Assembly: GCA_024362935.1 (NCBI GenBank)
Contig: JANCRA010000007.1
Coordinates: 17,578,003 to 17,642,002 of the forward strand
Length of the DNA stretch: 64,000 nt
Reading direction: 5' to 3'
Origin: Setophaga petechia
Lineage: Eukaryota; Chordata; Aves; Passeriformes; Parulidae
The notes below the pieces were generated by a model. The model had not been told where the DNA came from. It did not search any database and saw nothing but the letters and a program-made list of their open reading frames with translations. Shown piece by piece: positions 1 through 51,597 of the stretch (position 1 is its first letter; every line of letters begins with the position of its first letter). The translations under genes were made by a program, and so were the position numbers.

Positions 1-258
1 GCTCAGTCTACTAGGGACTGCCAGGTTGGGCTGTGACCTCCTGTTTCCCAAGTGGCAGAGCATCCTCTGGCCCTTCCCTCCTCTTCCTGCTACTCTGCTG
101 TTCTCAGCTGGGCTGTGACAGCACAGGGTTTGGGGGCTCTGACAGACAGGGGTCACATCACCTTCAGTGCTGTCCCTGTATCTCCAGCATCCTTATTGAG
201 AACATGCACTTTGGTTATCCCATATTTCTCATTGGTACCTCTCCTTTCTCTCCTCTAG
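1..258 (+). other. NFKB2: NFKB2 intron (partial)
   Basis: No coding block of the missing NFKB2 N-terminus is recognisable here. The sequence ends in a normal acceptor (tctcctctag). Confidence 0.7.
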
Positions 259-5844
<5,586 letters not shown>

Positions 5845-6355
5845 GGAGCCATCCAGCAGCCCCTATGACCACACAGGGGGCTGCACTGCCTTCTGCCTTA
5901 CCCACACAAGTGCCTTCTGGACTAGCGGTCCGGCTGCCTGGACTCAGGGGGATGGGATGCATCTGGCTCCTGCCCATCTCTGCTCTTATTTAATGTTTTT
6001 TTTTTTTTCTGGACACAAGTTCCATTGGAGTTCTTTGCCCTCCCTCTCTCCAGCCCCAGCAGTGATCTGGGTGCTAACCCCCCTGAACCCTGCCTGCGTC
6101 TGAAGTCTGGCAGTGAGGAGACAGCTGCCAGCCCTCCTCAGCATCCCTCGGTGCTGGGGCTGTCCCCAGCCATGGGGAAGAAACACAGCGCACCCAAGAA
6201 TTGAAGAGCGAGTTTTACTTCAGTAACTGAGAGAAGAAGCTGTACAAAGGTTTTTTTCCCCACCACCCCCCAAGCCACCTGGGTCAAGGGTGGATTTTTT
6301 TTTTTTTTTTGCAATAGATTCAAAAGAGCAGAATAAAAAGTTTTGACACATTCGC
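5845..6355 (+). other. NFKB2: NFKB2 3' untranslated region
   Basis: The region follows the stop codon and reaches about 15-20 bases past the AATAAA at 6332-6337. It contains two poly-T tracts (about 5997-6009 and 6297-6310). The cleavage point is inferred. The far end probably overlaps the 3'UTR of the convergent PSD gene. Confidence 0.7.
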
Positions 6356-7841
6356 AAAGTCAGTGCTGAAACCAGCCAGGTCCCAGGCGGCTGAGAACTG
6401 CGTGTGTGCCAGCCCCTGGTCACAGCCCTTCACTGTGCCTGGACCCCTTTTTGGACAATCCTGCAGCCATGCTCCATCACTTGCACCTTGCTCTAGACAA
6501 GCATCCTTCAGCCCACTCTGGAATGGTGAGGGCTGCCCCAGCCTGCCCCTCACCCTGGCAAGGAGGGAGCCTGTTGCTGAGGACAGGGCTGCACCAGTGC
6601 TGCTGCAGCATGAGAACTGCAGCACTACAGACCAGGCTTTGCTGGTAGCCTCTGAGGCCCCAGCCATGCATTAGAAAAGAGATGGGAAGAGAAGCTGGCT
6701 CCAGCCTCTACTGGACCCATAGGGCAGGGGGACCCCCCATATCAACCCTGGCTGCAGGGGTCACCACTCCACAGTGAGTACTTACACACTGCTGGGGTAA
6801 GTACATGCCCTGGGTACGATGCTCACACCCAGCTTATGCAAACAGGGCCAGTCCAAGCTGCCAGCAGTGGGTGGTGAAAAATGGGGGTCATGAAGCACCG
6901 GTGCATCAGCCTCCCATGCAGCCACATGTGCAGCAATGGGTGCTGCCATCTCAAGGCTGCCTCCTTGGAACTGGCAGCCACAGGGCTGTCTCCCCAAAGG
7001 GTTGCTGGTGCTGAAGTGGAGCTGGGGAGCAGGGAGCAGCAGTACACACAGTAGCCCATGCTCAGCTTGCTGTAGGGCAAGGGCGTAGGGAGCTGGATCA
7101 CCCCCTGTGTCCTTTTAAAAACCCCTTTCCCTCAGAGTGCACTGCCTACAAGATATGGCTGGGTTTGTGGTTTTGTTTTTTTTAAACAGTTCCCAAAAAG
7201 CATCAAAAGTAGCCCCCCAAAAAAAACCTTCCTGGTGGTCAGCTTGATCTGGTACTAAAAAGTGCAAAACTGTATCACAAAAACTGTTCAAAAGTTGTAA
7301 GAAAGCGGGGAGGGTGCAGAGGTGACTCAGGTGACCAGGTGATGTTGCCCTGGCTTCCCTGGCCACCAGCCCTAGGAGAGGGGACAGTCTAGGGCTGGCC
7401 CCCTCCCATCTACCCCCATGGCACAATGGAGCTGGAGAAGCAGCCGCTGGCTTTGTTTTGCTGCATTTGTCTTTTTTTTTAAGCCATTGAAGAATTTAGC
7501 CCAGCGGGTAGGTTTCAGTTGCTCCCTCTCCCCAGGGCAGCAAAAGTAGGTCCTGCAGCCAAGCGCAGGAGAAGGGGAGAAGGAGGGGCAGGAACAAGTC
7601 TGATGGGGCCAAGCAGCTCCTGCAGGCAAGGACTGGGGACCGTCCTGCTCTGCCACTGTCTCCGGTGGAGGGGCCATGGCCCTGCATGGCTGGTGCTGGC
7701 GGCTGCAGAAGGGCTGTCACCCCCTCCAGCTCCTGCTGCAGACAGACGGACACATGCAGGGTCTCGGCAGGCACACGGCCTCCACCCCCGTGCCGGGGGA
7801 ACAGGAACAGAGCTGCAGTGCAGGCAGCTGAGACCCCACAT
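5989..7841 (-). other. PSD: PSD 3' untranslated region (end uncertain)
   Basis: The region runs leftward from the PSD stop codon. I found no AATAAA on the minus strand here. The possible variants are AGTAAA (plus-strand 6214-6219) and ATTAAA (plus-strand 5989-5994). Either would make the PSD 3'UTR about 1.6-1.9 kb long and antisense to the end of NFKB2. The A/T-rich block at 7160-7300 looks like typical 3'UTR sequence. Confidence 0.5.
6332..6337 (+). terminator. NFKB2: NFKB2 polyadenylation signal AATAAA
   Basis: A canonical AATAAA hexamer lies 488 bases after the NFKB2 stop codon, with a T/G-containing stretch just downstream. It is the only AATAAA I found on the plus strand between the stop and 7 kb. 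Confidence 0.75.
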
Positions 7842-40890
<33,049 letters not shown>

Positions 40891-40891
40891 C

Positions 40892-43800
40892 CTGCCAGAA
40901 GAGGGCACAGAGGTGTCAAGTCCGGAGCCCAGCAGGGTGGCACAGGCACAGCAAGGCAGGTTCCCAGCACCCCTGAGATGTCTGAGACAAGAAGCGATGC
41001 ATCCTCAGGCAGCTCTGAAACAAGGGCAAGGAGTTGGTTAGGGAAGGGAAGGAACGGAAAAGAGTCTGGGGCCATGGGGAGGACAGGCCAAAAGTGCCCT
41101 GTCCTCATGGCAGAAGAAAGATATATGCACCAGGTGAGACAGCCCCCTGTAAATCCCCTCCTGCTACAAGAAGCAGGCAAGGTTCATCAAGGGTATCACA
41201 CCAGTACCACTGCAGGGATGCTGGCAGACCTTTGCTTGGCCACCAGGCACCCAGAGTGTTTGCATTCTCCCCAGGGTGCCAGGATGCTCAGGCACTTTCT
41301 CCACAGTCCCGCACCCCAGACACTGTGAGAGAATGCACTATAAAATGGATTTCATTCATTCTGCTGTAGGCTGAATGTATTTACTACTCACAGCCTACAG
41401 CCTAATAAAGTAAGGGGGAAAAAGTATCTACTGCATCGCTGAGACATCCTCCAATTATACTTGCTCAAGGAGTTTAATATGAGCAGCAAGGGCAAGGAGC
41501 CTCTGTCTTTGGAGGTCAGCCTGGGTTTAAACTGTGTCAAACCAACACATGTCACAGCCACTACTGATGGCGCAGACAGAGCTGCCAACACCAGTAAATT
41601 CAAAAAGCAGTGGTAACAGACAATCCCAGCCTGAGGGAACACAGCAAGCCCGCCCTGCACACAGCTCACTCGCCTGCCTGTCTCTACCCAGAGACCATAT
41701 ACCCAGACATGAGACCAGCCACCCCACAGCAGCAGGAGGGTGGCTGCAGGGAAAGGCGGGACCCGGAGCACCCATTAACCCCCACTGGCAGCACTGCTGA
41801 CATTTTTCTTTCTCCCAGTGGAGCTAAAACTTGTACTTATTCTTCCCTGAGTTTCTTCGAATTCCTAATGTGCAGAGAAGATTCTGCCTTGGCTGCTTGT
41901 GCCTTCTGACAGATGCCAAGATACCGAGTCCCTCACTTTCATCATTTGAAAGTGAGAAACCATATGCCAGCTGCAAACAGGAAAGCATGATTTTCTTCTC
42001 CCTGTTTCTGAGATCAAACCAGACAGGATTAAATTCCTAAAGGATGTGGGGCTGAATTTTCAAGTGTTTAGGCTCCAGAGATGCACAGACAAAACTATTA
42101 ATGAAATAACCCAAACCACACCTGTGGATTAGGCACCCATTTATCTGCACTATCACACTGATGAAAAAAATCTGTCCTGCTGAGCAACAGTAATCTCTAA
42201 TTCGCTCACTGAAAATTTTATTCTCCTGATTAATTCATTATGTACTATTTCTACAATATTTTTCTCCTGTTATGGTTGCGTTCACATTCAAGGTTGCTGA
42301 AGTTAACTGCTAAATAATAAAGATGTGGGGTTTATATATTGCAAATGAAATGCTACTTTTTTATCTCAATGCAGACTAAGACATATGCCAAGGAAAAAAC
42401 TTATCTGTAGGAATACTTTGTTTTCTCTGTAACATAACAAATCTACAAAAACCAGCCTATCTCAAAACATGTGAGTTATTACTAGAATAAAAGGGATAAG
42501 CAGAATGTCCTCCTGGTTATCAAAACAGAATTATCAAATTTAGAGTAAAGGCCGTGCCTGCCTTTGACCCACCAAAGCTGGATGGCTACACCCTGCAGTG
42601 GAGTGAGCTTTTCTTTAATAATGAAAGGTAAAAAGCACAAATGCAACTGAGACGAAAAACGATGGAATGAATGAGCTACAGCTTCCTGGTTGCTGATTTC
42701 AATTGTGAATCAAAAGGATGCTCCTTAAATCACTGTGATGAATGGGTTGAGCTATAAAGCATTGGTGGGCTGGAGAAAGTGTTGCTGGCCTTGTTGCCTA
42801 AAGGCAGGAGAAGTTCTGCAAAGAAAATCTCACAGGGTGTCTGCCTGGGCAACCCTGGGCACACATTCAAAGAGAAAAACTCAGGAGCTGCAGTGTGATA
42901 GCCAGGGGCTGCACATCATTGGGGGATTAAACTGGTTCAAGAAAACATCTCACAAGAAACTTGTTCCTCCTGGCTGTCCCTTCTTAAGGGCCAAAGAAAT
43001 GTCCAGGGATGCTTCCTGGTCATTGCTTTGAGCCGTACCCAGTGCAACAGGGGCCGGCTGCTCCCCATGCAAGCGCTTGCCTGGCGGAATGGGGCGATGC
43101 AGAGAGAAGGCAGCAGGCAGCAGGCACTGCTTACACTGCGGGGGAAGCACACACCCACGCCGCGTGAGTGCGGGGACAAGGCGTAGGGACTGGGGGAGGA
43201 TGAGAAGAGATTGGGTGGAGAACGGCACAGCGATGGGAGAGAGGCAAGAGGTGCAGGGCTGGGGGTTAAATTCACACGATGGGCCGTATTTGTGTGCAGG
43301 ACATGGAACCCATGGCAGGGGATGGGGGAAACCAGGCTGTGGCTGCCGAGCTACCTGAGGGGGCTGGGGCCCCTGGGAGATGAGTCTGCCCTCCGGAGGG
43401 ACACAGAGCAGTTTGAGGGGATGAAGTGATGACTGAAGCGGGATGTCTGGAGGCCCTGAGGCTGTGGTGCAAACAGGTGACCTCTTTCAGCTGTGTTGTC
43501 CAGGCAGAAGACGTGTCCCCACCTCGGAGCTGAGGCTGAACATGCTCTTCACTCGCCGGCCCCCCCTGCCCGGCTTCCCTCGCCCGGCACCTCCCGTTTG
43601 GCGGGATCAGCCCTGAGTGGATGTGACATCCATCCGGATGAAGAGGGAGCACCCCCGGCCAGGGGGGCTGGCGGAGCTGCCCGCTGCGATCTCCCCATGC
43701 CTGGGCATCGGCCCGGCGCCCTTGCTGCCGCACCGGCACACGGGGGCCGGAGCGGGTCTCGGCCCCGCCGGGTGCCACCGCAGCCCCGCGCCGACCGCCC

Positions 43801-43944
43801 GCCGGTCACCGCCGCCCGGAGGGCGCAGAGACGCCCCGGTCTCTGCAACAACTGCTGCAACTTTCCCCGCTCCTCAGACTCCCCGTTTCGGCCTCCGGTC
43901 CCCGCCGCGCCCCGCCCCGCCCCGCTCCGCTCCCCACGTCTCAC
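40892..43944 (-). other. PSD: PSD 5' intron
   Basis: The stretch separates the noncoding and first coding exons. The A/T-rich block at 42050-42740 stands out from the GC-rich surroundings. No coding exon was recognised. Confidence 0.6.
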
Positions 43945-44100
43945 CGGCAGTGCCGCCGCCGCCACCGCATCCTCCGCGCCGCTGCTCCGCGCTGCTGCCG
44001 GCACGGCTCCGCTCGGCTCGGCTCGGCTCAGCCCGGCCCGGCCCGGCCCGTCCGGAGCGCCGCGGTACAGTACGATACAGTACAGTGCAGTTCGGTACGA
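43945..44100 (-). other. PSD: probable noncoding first exon of PSD
   Basis: The first coding exon of PSD opens one base after an acceptor, so a 5' noncoding exon must exist. A strong minus-strand donor (ctgccg|gtgaga) lies at 43945/43944 inside a CpG island. The transcription start is guessed to be near 44.1 kb. A distal alternative at about 51.5 kb cannot be excluded. Confidence 0.45.
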
Positions 44101-44106
44101 TACGGT
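44008..44106. repeat. short tandem repeats at the PSD promoter
   Basis: Three adjoining simple patterns are visible: GGCTC pentamers, then GCCCG pentamers at 44031-44050, then an imperfect 10-bp period built from tacagtac/gatacagtac at 44063-44106. The middle block has four CCC tracts, so the minus (sense) strand is G-rich. Confidence 0.75.
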
Positions 44107-44240
44107 GCCACCGGCCGCAACCCGCCGCTCCCTGCCGCGCTAATCCCGGCCCGGGGCTGTCACTCCGCCCCGCTGACAGCCACGGCAGCCAATGGGAAAC
44201 CCCCGCCGGGCGCCAAGCCCCGCCCTACTCGGTGGCACCG

Positions 44241-47200
44241 CACACGAGGAGCGGCCGGATTCACAAAGGGGTGCCTGTCCCCGTGTGGGGGCAGGCCGGC
44301 GGGTCCCCCACCCGTGTAGCAGCCTCCACACGCTCAGGTTCCGGTGTGCACACCCCCCGTGCCAGTGCCAACCCGGTCTCATGCACGGGCAGCGCGACCC
44401 CGGATGCCGGTGTGCCTGTTCCAACGCCACACGACTCACGTTCCCGTCTCCTGGTGTCCATTTCTCAGTTCAGCAGCGTGCATATCAATATGAACGGCCT
44501 GCTATTGGCACGTAGCATGCGTGAGCATGCACGGCCTGTGCCTTGTGCCCTATGCCAAAGGGTACAGGCTCCCCCGTGCCCCACCATGGCTTATGAACCA
44601 CGAGGATGAGAAGACAAAAGCTGCTATATGGCCCAGGCTACCGACCAACATCAGCGAGTCCTTGCCCTAGAGCACAGGTTCTGTGCCAGGGATTTATCTC
44701 TCCGAAGGTCATCACCTGAAGCACACTACAGCCAGGAGTGCCAGGGTGTCTCAGGCCACCAGGAACTTGAAATCACAGTGTCACTAGGCACCCCAGGGAT
44801 GGTAAATGTAGCATGAATCTCAAGAAACCACTTCTTAATACAAGGGGGGAAAATCACCTATCCTTTATCTCCTGCCTTGGCATAGGGACTCCACTGGCAC
44901 CAGCGGCACGTGTGAGCAGAGGTCATATGGGACAGCTGGGTACCAAGGTGAAGTGGGCTGTGGCAGGGCTTCAGGGCCCTATGCTGCCAGTGCACTGGGT
45001 CTACTTGTGGCAGCCACTTGGACTGGCAGCCAGCACTTTGTGCCCTCAGAGGTTGCCAGATCGATTTACTATTAAACAGCACTTTATTACCCAGCCCAGC
45101 AATCATTATTAAATGTGTGTGAGCCAAGAAGCCCAGGGGAGCTGGGGCTTCATGTGCACATCGTATCTACAAGACAATTTGGGAAGAGCTGCCTCTCCTT
45201 GCTGCTTTCCAGGCTGGCAGCAAGTCCAATTCCAAGCTCACCTGCCCCCACAGCCACCCAGAAAGTATGTCTCCTTCTGCCCTCCCAGGCATGGAGAAAA
45301 AGGCAGGGTAGGCTTTCCTCATATTTAATGCATCAAAGTGCTGCCATTTTCTCCTTCCCTCTCCGGGCTCCTGCCTGTGAGGGGCCTCTCGCCCCCACTG
45401 AGGACTATGGGACTCAGCTGCCTCAGACACAGCCAGCTTTTCTGGCAGACTCCAAGAAGCTGGGCTAATTAGGGGCCTCACTGCTGAAGGATCAACGACC
45501 TGATTCCTTCAGCAGCTTCTTGATGGCAGAAGGGCGGGGAGGGGGAAGGCTTTTCTCTAAGCCACAGCCAGAGTGACAAATTTAACCAAGTGGAAGAGCT
45601 CAGAGCTTCCCCAGTGTGTCCATACCAGGATAAAGCATGTCTGTGCCTTCCCAGCATCTGCAGGCAGCCCTGCTGAGAGCTGCAGAAGGTAAGAGAGGTC
45701 TTTTCCTGACACCCTGACTGGAGATCCAGATCATTCACAGAAAACACATTTCTGTCCAGAGCATGTGTTTTCCCTGCCGATGCAGTAGCTGTTGCTCTCC
45801 CCACAGTGTCGTGCTCCATAACACACTCACCTTCCCACAGCTCTAAAACTCATGAAAGATGTGTCCAAATACATGGGTGTGGCCAGCACTGACAAAAGCC
45901 TCACTTGGATCAGGATTTTTCAGGATTTAGCCCTGGCTCTCCTGATCCCTCCTGCTGTGAATCCCTCCCCAGCTGATGCAGGACAGGAGGAGCAGAAAAC
46001 CCCTCTGGCAGGTGACAGAAGGGGACAAGATGTTCCCCACACTTCAGCTCCCAGCTCCAATCCGGTGCGTTTAGCTAGAGAGGCAGGGGTGCAGTGCACT
46101 GGGAACCCTCTTTACTATCATTTGGGTACTTCAGAACCTCCAGTCCTTGCCTGCAGGTACCACGTCCTTCCTGTATTAGAGTCCACACAACTCCATGTCA
46201 TCCCTTTCAGCTCCCAGGTCCTGCAAAAGGGAGCTTCCAGGGGTTTTCTAAATATTGCCAGCACTGTGCTTAGTCATCTTCATAAGTCTGCAATAGAGTT
46301 TTCCCTCCCAAAGGCAGAAGGGTTGGGATATCATCAGGGCAGCACAACGATGAACTTCCATCTTGGAAGAAATCAACCTGACCTATCATAATGTCTGAAA
46401 AACTATACAGATCTAGATGAAATTTGGGTTAAGAGGGGTTAGACAAGAGCCCTTTCTCCCAGCTGGCTCCAGGAGATGCTCATGCTCAGCTTGCCCTAAG
46501 GCACCTGGATCAGTCTCTAGAAAGGTGCTGCAGCTGTACCCCAGGGCTGCTTCTCTGAGCCTAGGGGGGCTGTCAGAGCCATTTCCTCTCTGGTGTGCTT
46601 TGAGCTAAAGGCATTGCAAAGGGTGCAAGGGCATATTCTGCCTCATGGCTGTCAAAATCACTGGGGCTGTACTGTAGCCTCAGGGCACAGAGTAGGCCTG
46701 CAAGAGGGGACAGTCACTCCATCAGCAGATGGGCTCTTCTCAACCCAACTGACTGGAAGCATTGTGGAAATAACAACTCCAGCCACACAGGTGATGAGTC
46801 CCAGTGAAAGCAAGGGAAGCTGAACTCCCCTCACCTCCACACTGAGGGCTCCAGGGCAACCAATTAACTTGCATATGTTCCCTCAGGGCCTAGCCATAAC
46901 TACATGCCTCTAATTAATGCCTTCTACCTCCAGTGTCAACACCCAACCACATCCTAGCCATATATTACAAAAGCCATTGCAGCACAAGCCAAGTCTTTAA
47001 TGGGTCGATGCACTTATCTATATTGCACTAGACTTGTGGTTAAAGATAAATGGTGAAAACACCCTCCCTTAAATAGTCCTGTAGAAATGCTGTTCTGTGG
47101 CTTTATCAGGGCAAAAAGACAGTGCTGGAGATGCTTCCTGAAGCCCCTTCCACCCAGACCTGGAACAGGGGAGAGCAAACCTGTACTGGCCTGTGCCTCT

Positions 47201-50200
47201 TTGCAGTTCCCCTGCATGGAACACTCATGTGGGACTGTGGTGGGATTTTTCAGGGCGAAAGATATTCTAGAAGAGGCTACAGACTGCAAAATGTCTTACC
47301 AGAGAGAAGAGCCCATGCAGACTCCACATGAGGGATGGGTGCTGCCTGCCCATCTGCCAGCGCTCTACCCAGTGTCCCAGCTCCCTGCTTTGTGCTGCTC
47401 CCTCTTGCAGGAGGAACAGGGGCTTGGAAGAGTGGAGTTGTAGAGAGGCTGTAGCAAACACTGTATGCTGGGCCCCAGAATGAGCTGTAACAACATATTT
47501 CTGTAATGCCCCAGGCACACCTGCTGTCACAGAAATCCTCTCAGACTCTGTCCCAGCCCCAGGCAGCACCCGCACAGGGAGCAGACTTCCTCCTGCACCA
47601 GCATTGCTCTGTCAAGATGAAGGCAGAAATGACAGCATGATAAAACCTGTCCTGGGGACGTGGGAGGTGGGGCCTCAGCACAGCTTGAGCCATAAATAAT
47701 CTCCCTACACAGCAGTTAGGGGAACAATTGTGTGGGAGTATCTCTTGGTAAAAAGATGCTCAGGCAAAGATGGTCTTGAAGGAAAGCAAGGGATTTCTGA
47801 GTGGTGGGGTGAGCTCTTCAGTGAAGACAGAGCTTCCTGGGTGCCAGCAGGTCATTCACCAGACCTGCCTCACCATGGTGAGTCACTGCATCAAAGAGAC
47901 AAATTTAGTCTGAAACAGCCCAAATTACCCGTGCTCTGGTGTAGCCTCCCAGGACAGGCTTGTGCTGCAGCACAGATCTCCAGACTGCTCTCCAGCTAAT
48001 GTATGCAGCAATGAGATGTGATCCCTTCCCCATACCTTCAGACTCAAGATTCACATGGGGAAATGTGGAAGGGTGTAAAGGGAAATGAGAGCAATCAAAA
48101 TAGAGAATAAAGAGACAGTAAGCCCAAGGCACACAGTCTGACCCCGAACAGGAAGAACACAGTCACATCCAGGATTGTGTAAAAGACCTTGAAGGTCAGC
48201 TATAGAGCAGTAATTACAAATATAGCCAGAAAACTGAGCAAAATGGCTGTCATGGAAATGTGTGGAGACAAATTCAAAGGACACACTGAAAGCTTGAATG
48301 CAGGGGATTCATGAGTGGGATGCTGCAGAACAGCCTTGTATTTCTGTTTAGCTGGGAGCTTCCCATGCATAATCCTCTTTCAACCTCAACTTGTAAAACT
48401 TGGTCTTGCTTTACTTCTTTTTATTTATTTTTTTTTAGTCCTGACTGTATAGTCAAATTATTTTCTGAATAAGAAGTAGGAAGGTGGCATGTACAGGGAA
48501 GAGTTGAACAGAAGTCACCATGTGTTCTCCTTTCACCAGCTTAGAAATGGCGTCTGGTTACACTGCAATCTCAGCACTGACTGACAGCAGAGCATATCCT
48601 GTAAGCTCAATACCTTCTCCCATGCAACCAAGAAGTCCAGCTGTGGTCCACTCCAACCCTGAGAGTGATGGGGGCTGTCAGACTTATCCTGCAGCTAGAG
48701 AAAAGATAGAGCCAAATCCTTTGAAAGAAGTTGGTGAGAGTCCAAGAAAAAACAGTGTTGAGGGGCTTTACTGAACTTTTGTGGTACTGCATTCACCTAG
48801 CTCTCACATCTAAGAAGAGTGAGAGCAGCACTACTGCAGCACTACTGGTGTCCTTTACAAGATCTTGACAAGTTTCTTCTCCCACTTGAGACTAGTAGAA
48901 ACCTGCAAAGAAAATGGCTCCAAAGTCTTTGCAAGGCTAAAAGTGTTTAGTCAGCAAGGTGCCAAGCCATCATACAGGCTGACAGATCCTAGAACATCGG
49001 GTTAATGTTGGCTTGGCATCATATTGATCTCCTAAAAATAAATTCTACCCTTGGACAGAACTAGCTTCTGGAAACCCCAGCAGACTTGCAGAAACCCAGC
49101 CAATCTCTGAATACACCTCTGACATGGAAATAACTGGATTTTCAATGCAAGGGAAAAGTCAAAAGGCATAACTGGGGGAGACGTGCCCATTATAGCTAGA
49201 AAATCAGGAGCATCTCTGGGAAAAAATCCCTTGTGTTCCTGGCTTGAGGCTAGCTCTTCTAACCACAAAACTTCACCTCCTTCAGGGCCCAGTTTCCTAA
49301 ATCTCAACTCCACTTCCTAAAGGGTGAAGTGATGACCAAACTGCTTCTCAAGACTCTTCAGAAGTATAGCTGTGCATCAGCACCACCTTGCAGCAGTGGA
49401 GCTGGCTGAAGTCTCTGTTCACTTCAGGGGATGTTCATGAGGTTAAAGATGCCATGCCCTGGCTCTGCAAGCTGCCAGCACTGTATGTTTCCAAGGAATA
49501 TACCCGAAAGCTGCAGCTGCAGCAGTTGTTGTGAGCTAATCTGCTTCCTCCCCCTGGTGCTCAGCTTGGTCGTTCATTACTATGGATCAGCTCATGGCCT
49601 GACACAGTAGCCCTGCTTTCCCCCACAGGACATCAGTGGCCACTGGGATAACTGGAGTGCCAGGGGGCTGAACAGCGTCCCCTGCGTGCTGAAGGTACCT
49701 GTGCAATACACTCCCCCAGCTGTCCTGCATGAACTGCAGGTGTCATAGCCCAGCATTCACCAGGTCCAACTCAGAAAGCTATTTTGGCAGACTTGTTTGA
49801 GGTATGATGAATCAACTAAAAATGGGCATCCAGCTGAAGCTTAAAAAGGAGACTTACAGACACCTCTCAAGAGAAATGCAGACCCAACTTAGGCAGAATA
49901 TATTCCAACAGAAAGCCAGAAGCTTGCTGCAAATCTTGATTGAGCAGAGCAGAGCAAATTTCTGGTTCTTCAAGCTTGTCTTCTTAGAGCTGTTCCTTCC
50001 CTGCACAGCTACAGTGGATAACACCCCCCATGCCCTGTACTGCGGTGCTGTACAGCCATTTCACCACTGCTCTGCATGCAGGAAAACTTGATAGACATGA
50101 GCACAAAACCAGTACTGGTTTGGGATCCTTACCATTGGCGTAGACCTGGGTTGCTGAGTTCACTGAACATCCTGATGGTGTAAAGCTGTGTCTCAGCACA

Positions 50201-50999
50201 CACCTCTGCAATACACTGACAGTCTCCGATGCTCTTTCTGCATCTGGAAGCAACCTGTGGACAAAAAACCAGACCAATATGAACATTTTACAGCTGGAAA
50301 GTATCCATAATTCCTAGCACCTCACATATACATCTCAATAGCTGTAGCCAGCCAACCAGCCAAACCCCTCACAGGCCAAGAGCTCTCAGGCCCTTGGGGC
50401 ACTTAAAACCTTAGTGGCCCTAACCAGTCTCATGTCCAGCTTCTACCACTCCTGCCCATAGGCCCAGTGATTCCATACATTAAGGGATTCTGCCAGGTGG
50501 CACTTTTCTATTTCACAGTGGGAAGTCAAGAACAGAGTGCTATCACCACAGGGAAAGAAAGAGGTCTCCCAGGACATGGCCAAGGGCATTCTTAACTACA
50601 ACAGAAAATTTAAAACCCTGCATCACTTGTCCTTTAAATGAGAAATGCACTGTGCTATCTCACAGAGCCACTGGAATCCTTGAGGAGCAGGTGCTGTGTG
50701 TCCTGGGGCAGACAGGGTGGGTAGTTTCCCCCAGAGGAAAGACCTTTCCACAAACCAGCTTCTATGTTTTGAGGAAATGAGCAGAGCAGGGTGCACAGAC
50801 AGATCGTTGCTTTCCAGGAAACTTGGGACCAGGGATTTGGGATTTGTTTACTGTCTGTGGGCCCTGCTCTTTTGCCAGGTGGATTTATTTATAGTTTCTA
50901 TGCCCGCAGTAATCAGCAGCTCGATGCTATGCTGCACAAGTCAGCAGGTCTCAGTCCCGAGACAGAGATGGAGTCGCAGGCTCTGTGCCGGCTCGAAGG
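44241..50999. other. intergenic region between PSD and FBXL15
   Basis: About 6.8 kb with no recognised gene. Open frames are short and compositionally unremarkable, and no RNA gene or clear retroposon was identified. Confidence 0.65.
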
Positions 51000-51567
51000 T
51001 GTTATCTGGGCTAACTGAGGCGTGGTGTGGGAGTGCCGCACCAACGCGGACCGGATGCCCGCCGGTGCCCGCTCCAAACCGACAGCGGGGAGGAAGAAGC
51101 CGCGTCCGTTCCTACGGGGTCGTTATGGCAACTGCGCGGGCAGGAGCCCGGGCCGCTTCTCCGCGGGGGCTCCGGGCAAAGGGAGGGAGCCCGCCCTGTG
51201 CCCGGGGCTGCGGAGGCAGGTGGGGCACCGGGGGGGGAGCGGAGCGCGAGGAGCCGGCTGGCAGCGTGGGACGATGCGGGCTGGGAGCGGCGGGCCGCGG
51301 GCAGCCCCGGGGCGGGGACAGCCCAGTACCGGCGGAGGAGCGGGGCCCAGTGGCTGCCGGTCGGGAGTGTTATGAGAACTGTGAGCTCCAGGGATTAGCC
51401 TTTCCCGGGGATCCGTCCGCTGCTGCGGGCGGGTGAGGGCGGCACAGCCCGCTGGAAGAGCCGCTGGAAGAGCCGGGCTGGTGGCCAGGGGGTCTGGCGG
51501 GGTCGTCGCTCACCGGCAGCAGCGGGTCCCGGCTCCGCGTAGTGCTGAACGGACAGCGGCGCCGCAA

Positions 51568-51579
51568 TGCGCATGCGCG
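51568..51579. promoter_or_regulatory. NRF1-type binding site
   Basis: TGCGCATGCGCG matches the palindromic NRF1 consensus exactly. It lies at the left edge of the island, between a candidate minus-strand exon end (51514) and the minisatellite. Confidence 0.6.
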
Positions 51580-51597
51580 GCCGCCCGCCGGGGCTGG

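Larger units (their letters stand above)
43540..44240. promoter_or_regulatory. PSD: CpG-island promoter of PSD
   Basis: The stretch is dominated by CpG, GC boxes and a CCAAT box at 44189-44193. It also carries CTCGG pentamer repeats at 44008-44029, a quadruplex-forming CCCGG run at 44031-44050, and a 10-bp-periodic GTACAGTACGATAC-like tract at 44063-44106. Its position upstream of the first PSD coding exon fits the main promoter. Confidence 0.65.

Noticed and set aside
43617..44609. Plus-strand open frame of 330 codons
   Set aside because: It covers the PSD CpG island and short promoter repeats, with Pro/Arg/Ala composition typical of noncoding GC-rich DNA.
45000..50300. Several 70-180 codon open frames in the PSD-FBXL15 gap
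   Set aside because: They lack splice support, conserved motifs and promoter context. Lengths are within chance expectation.
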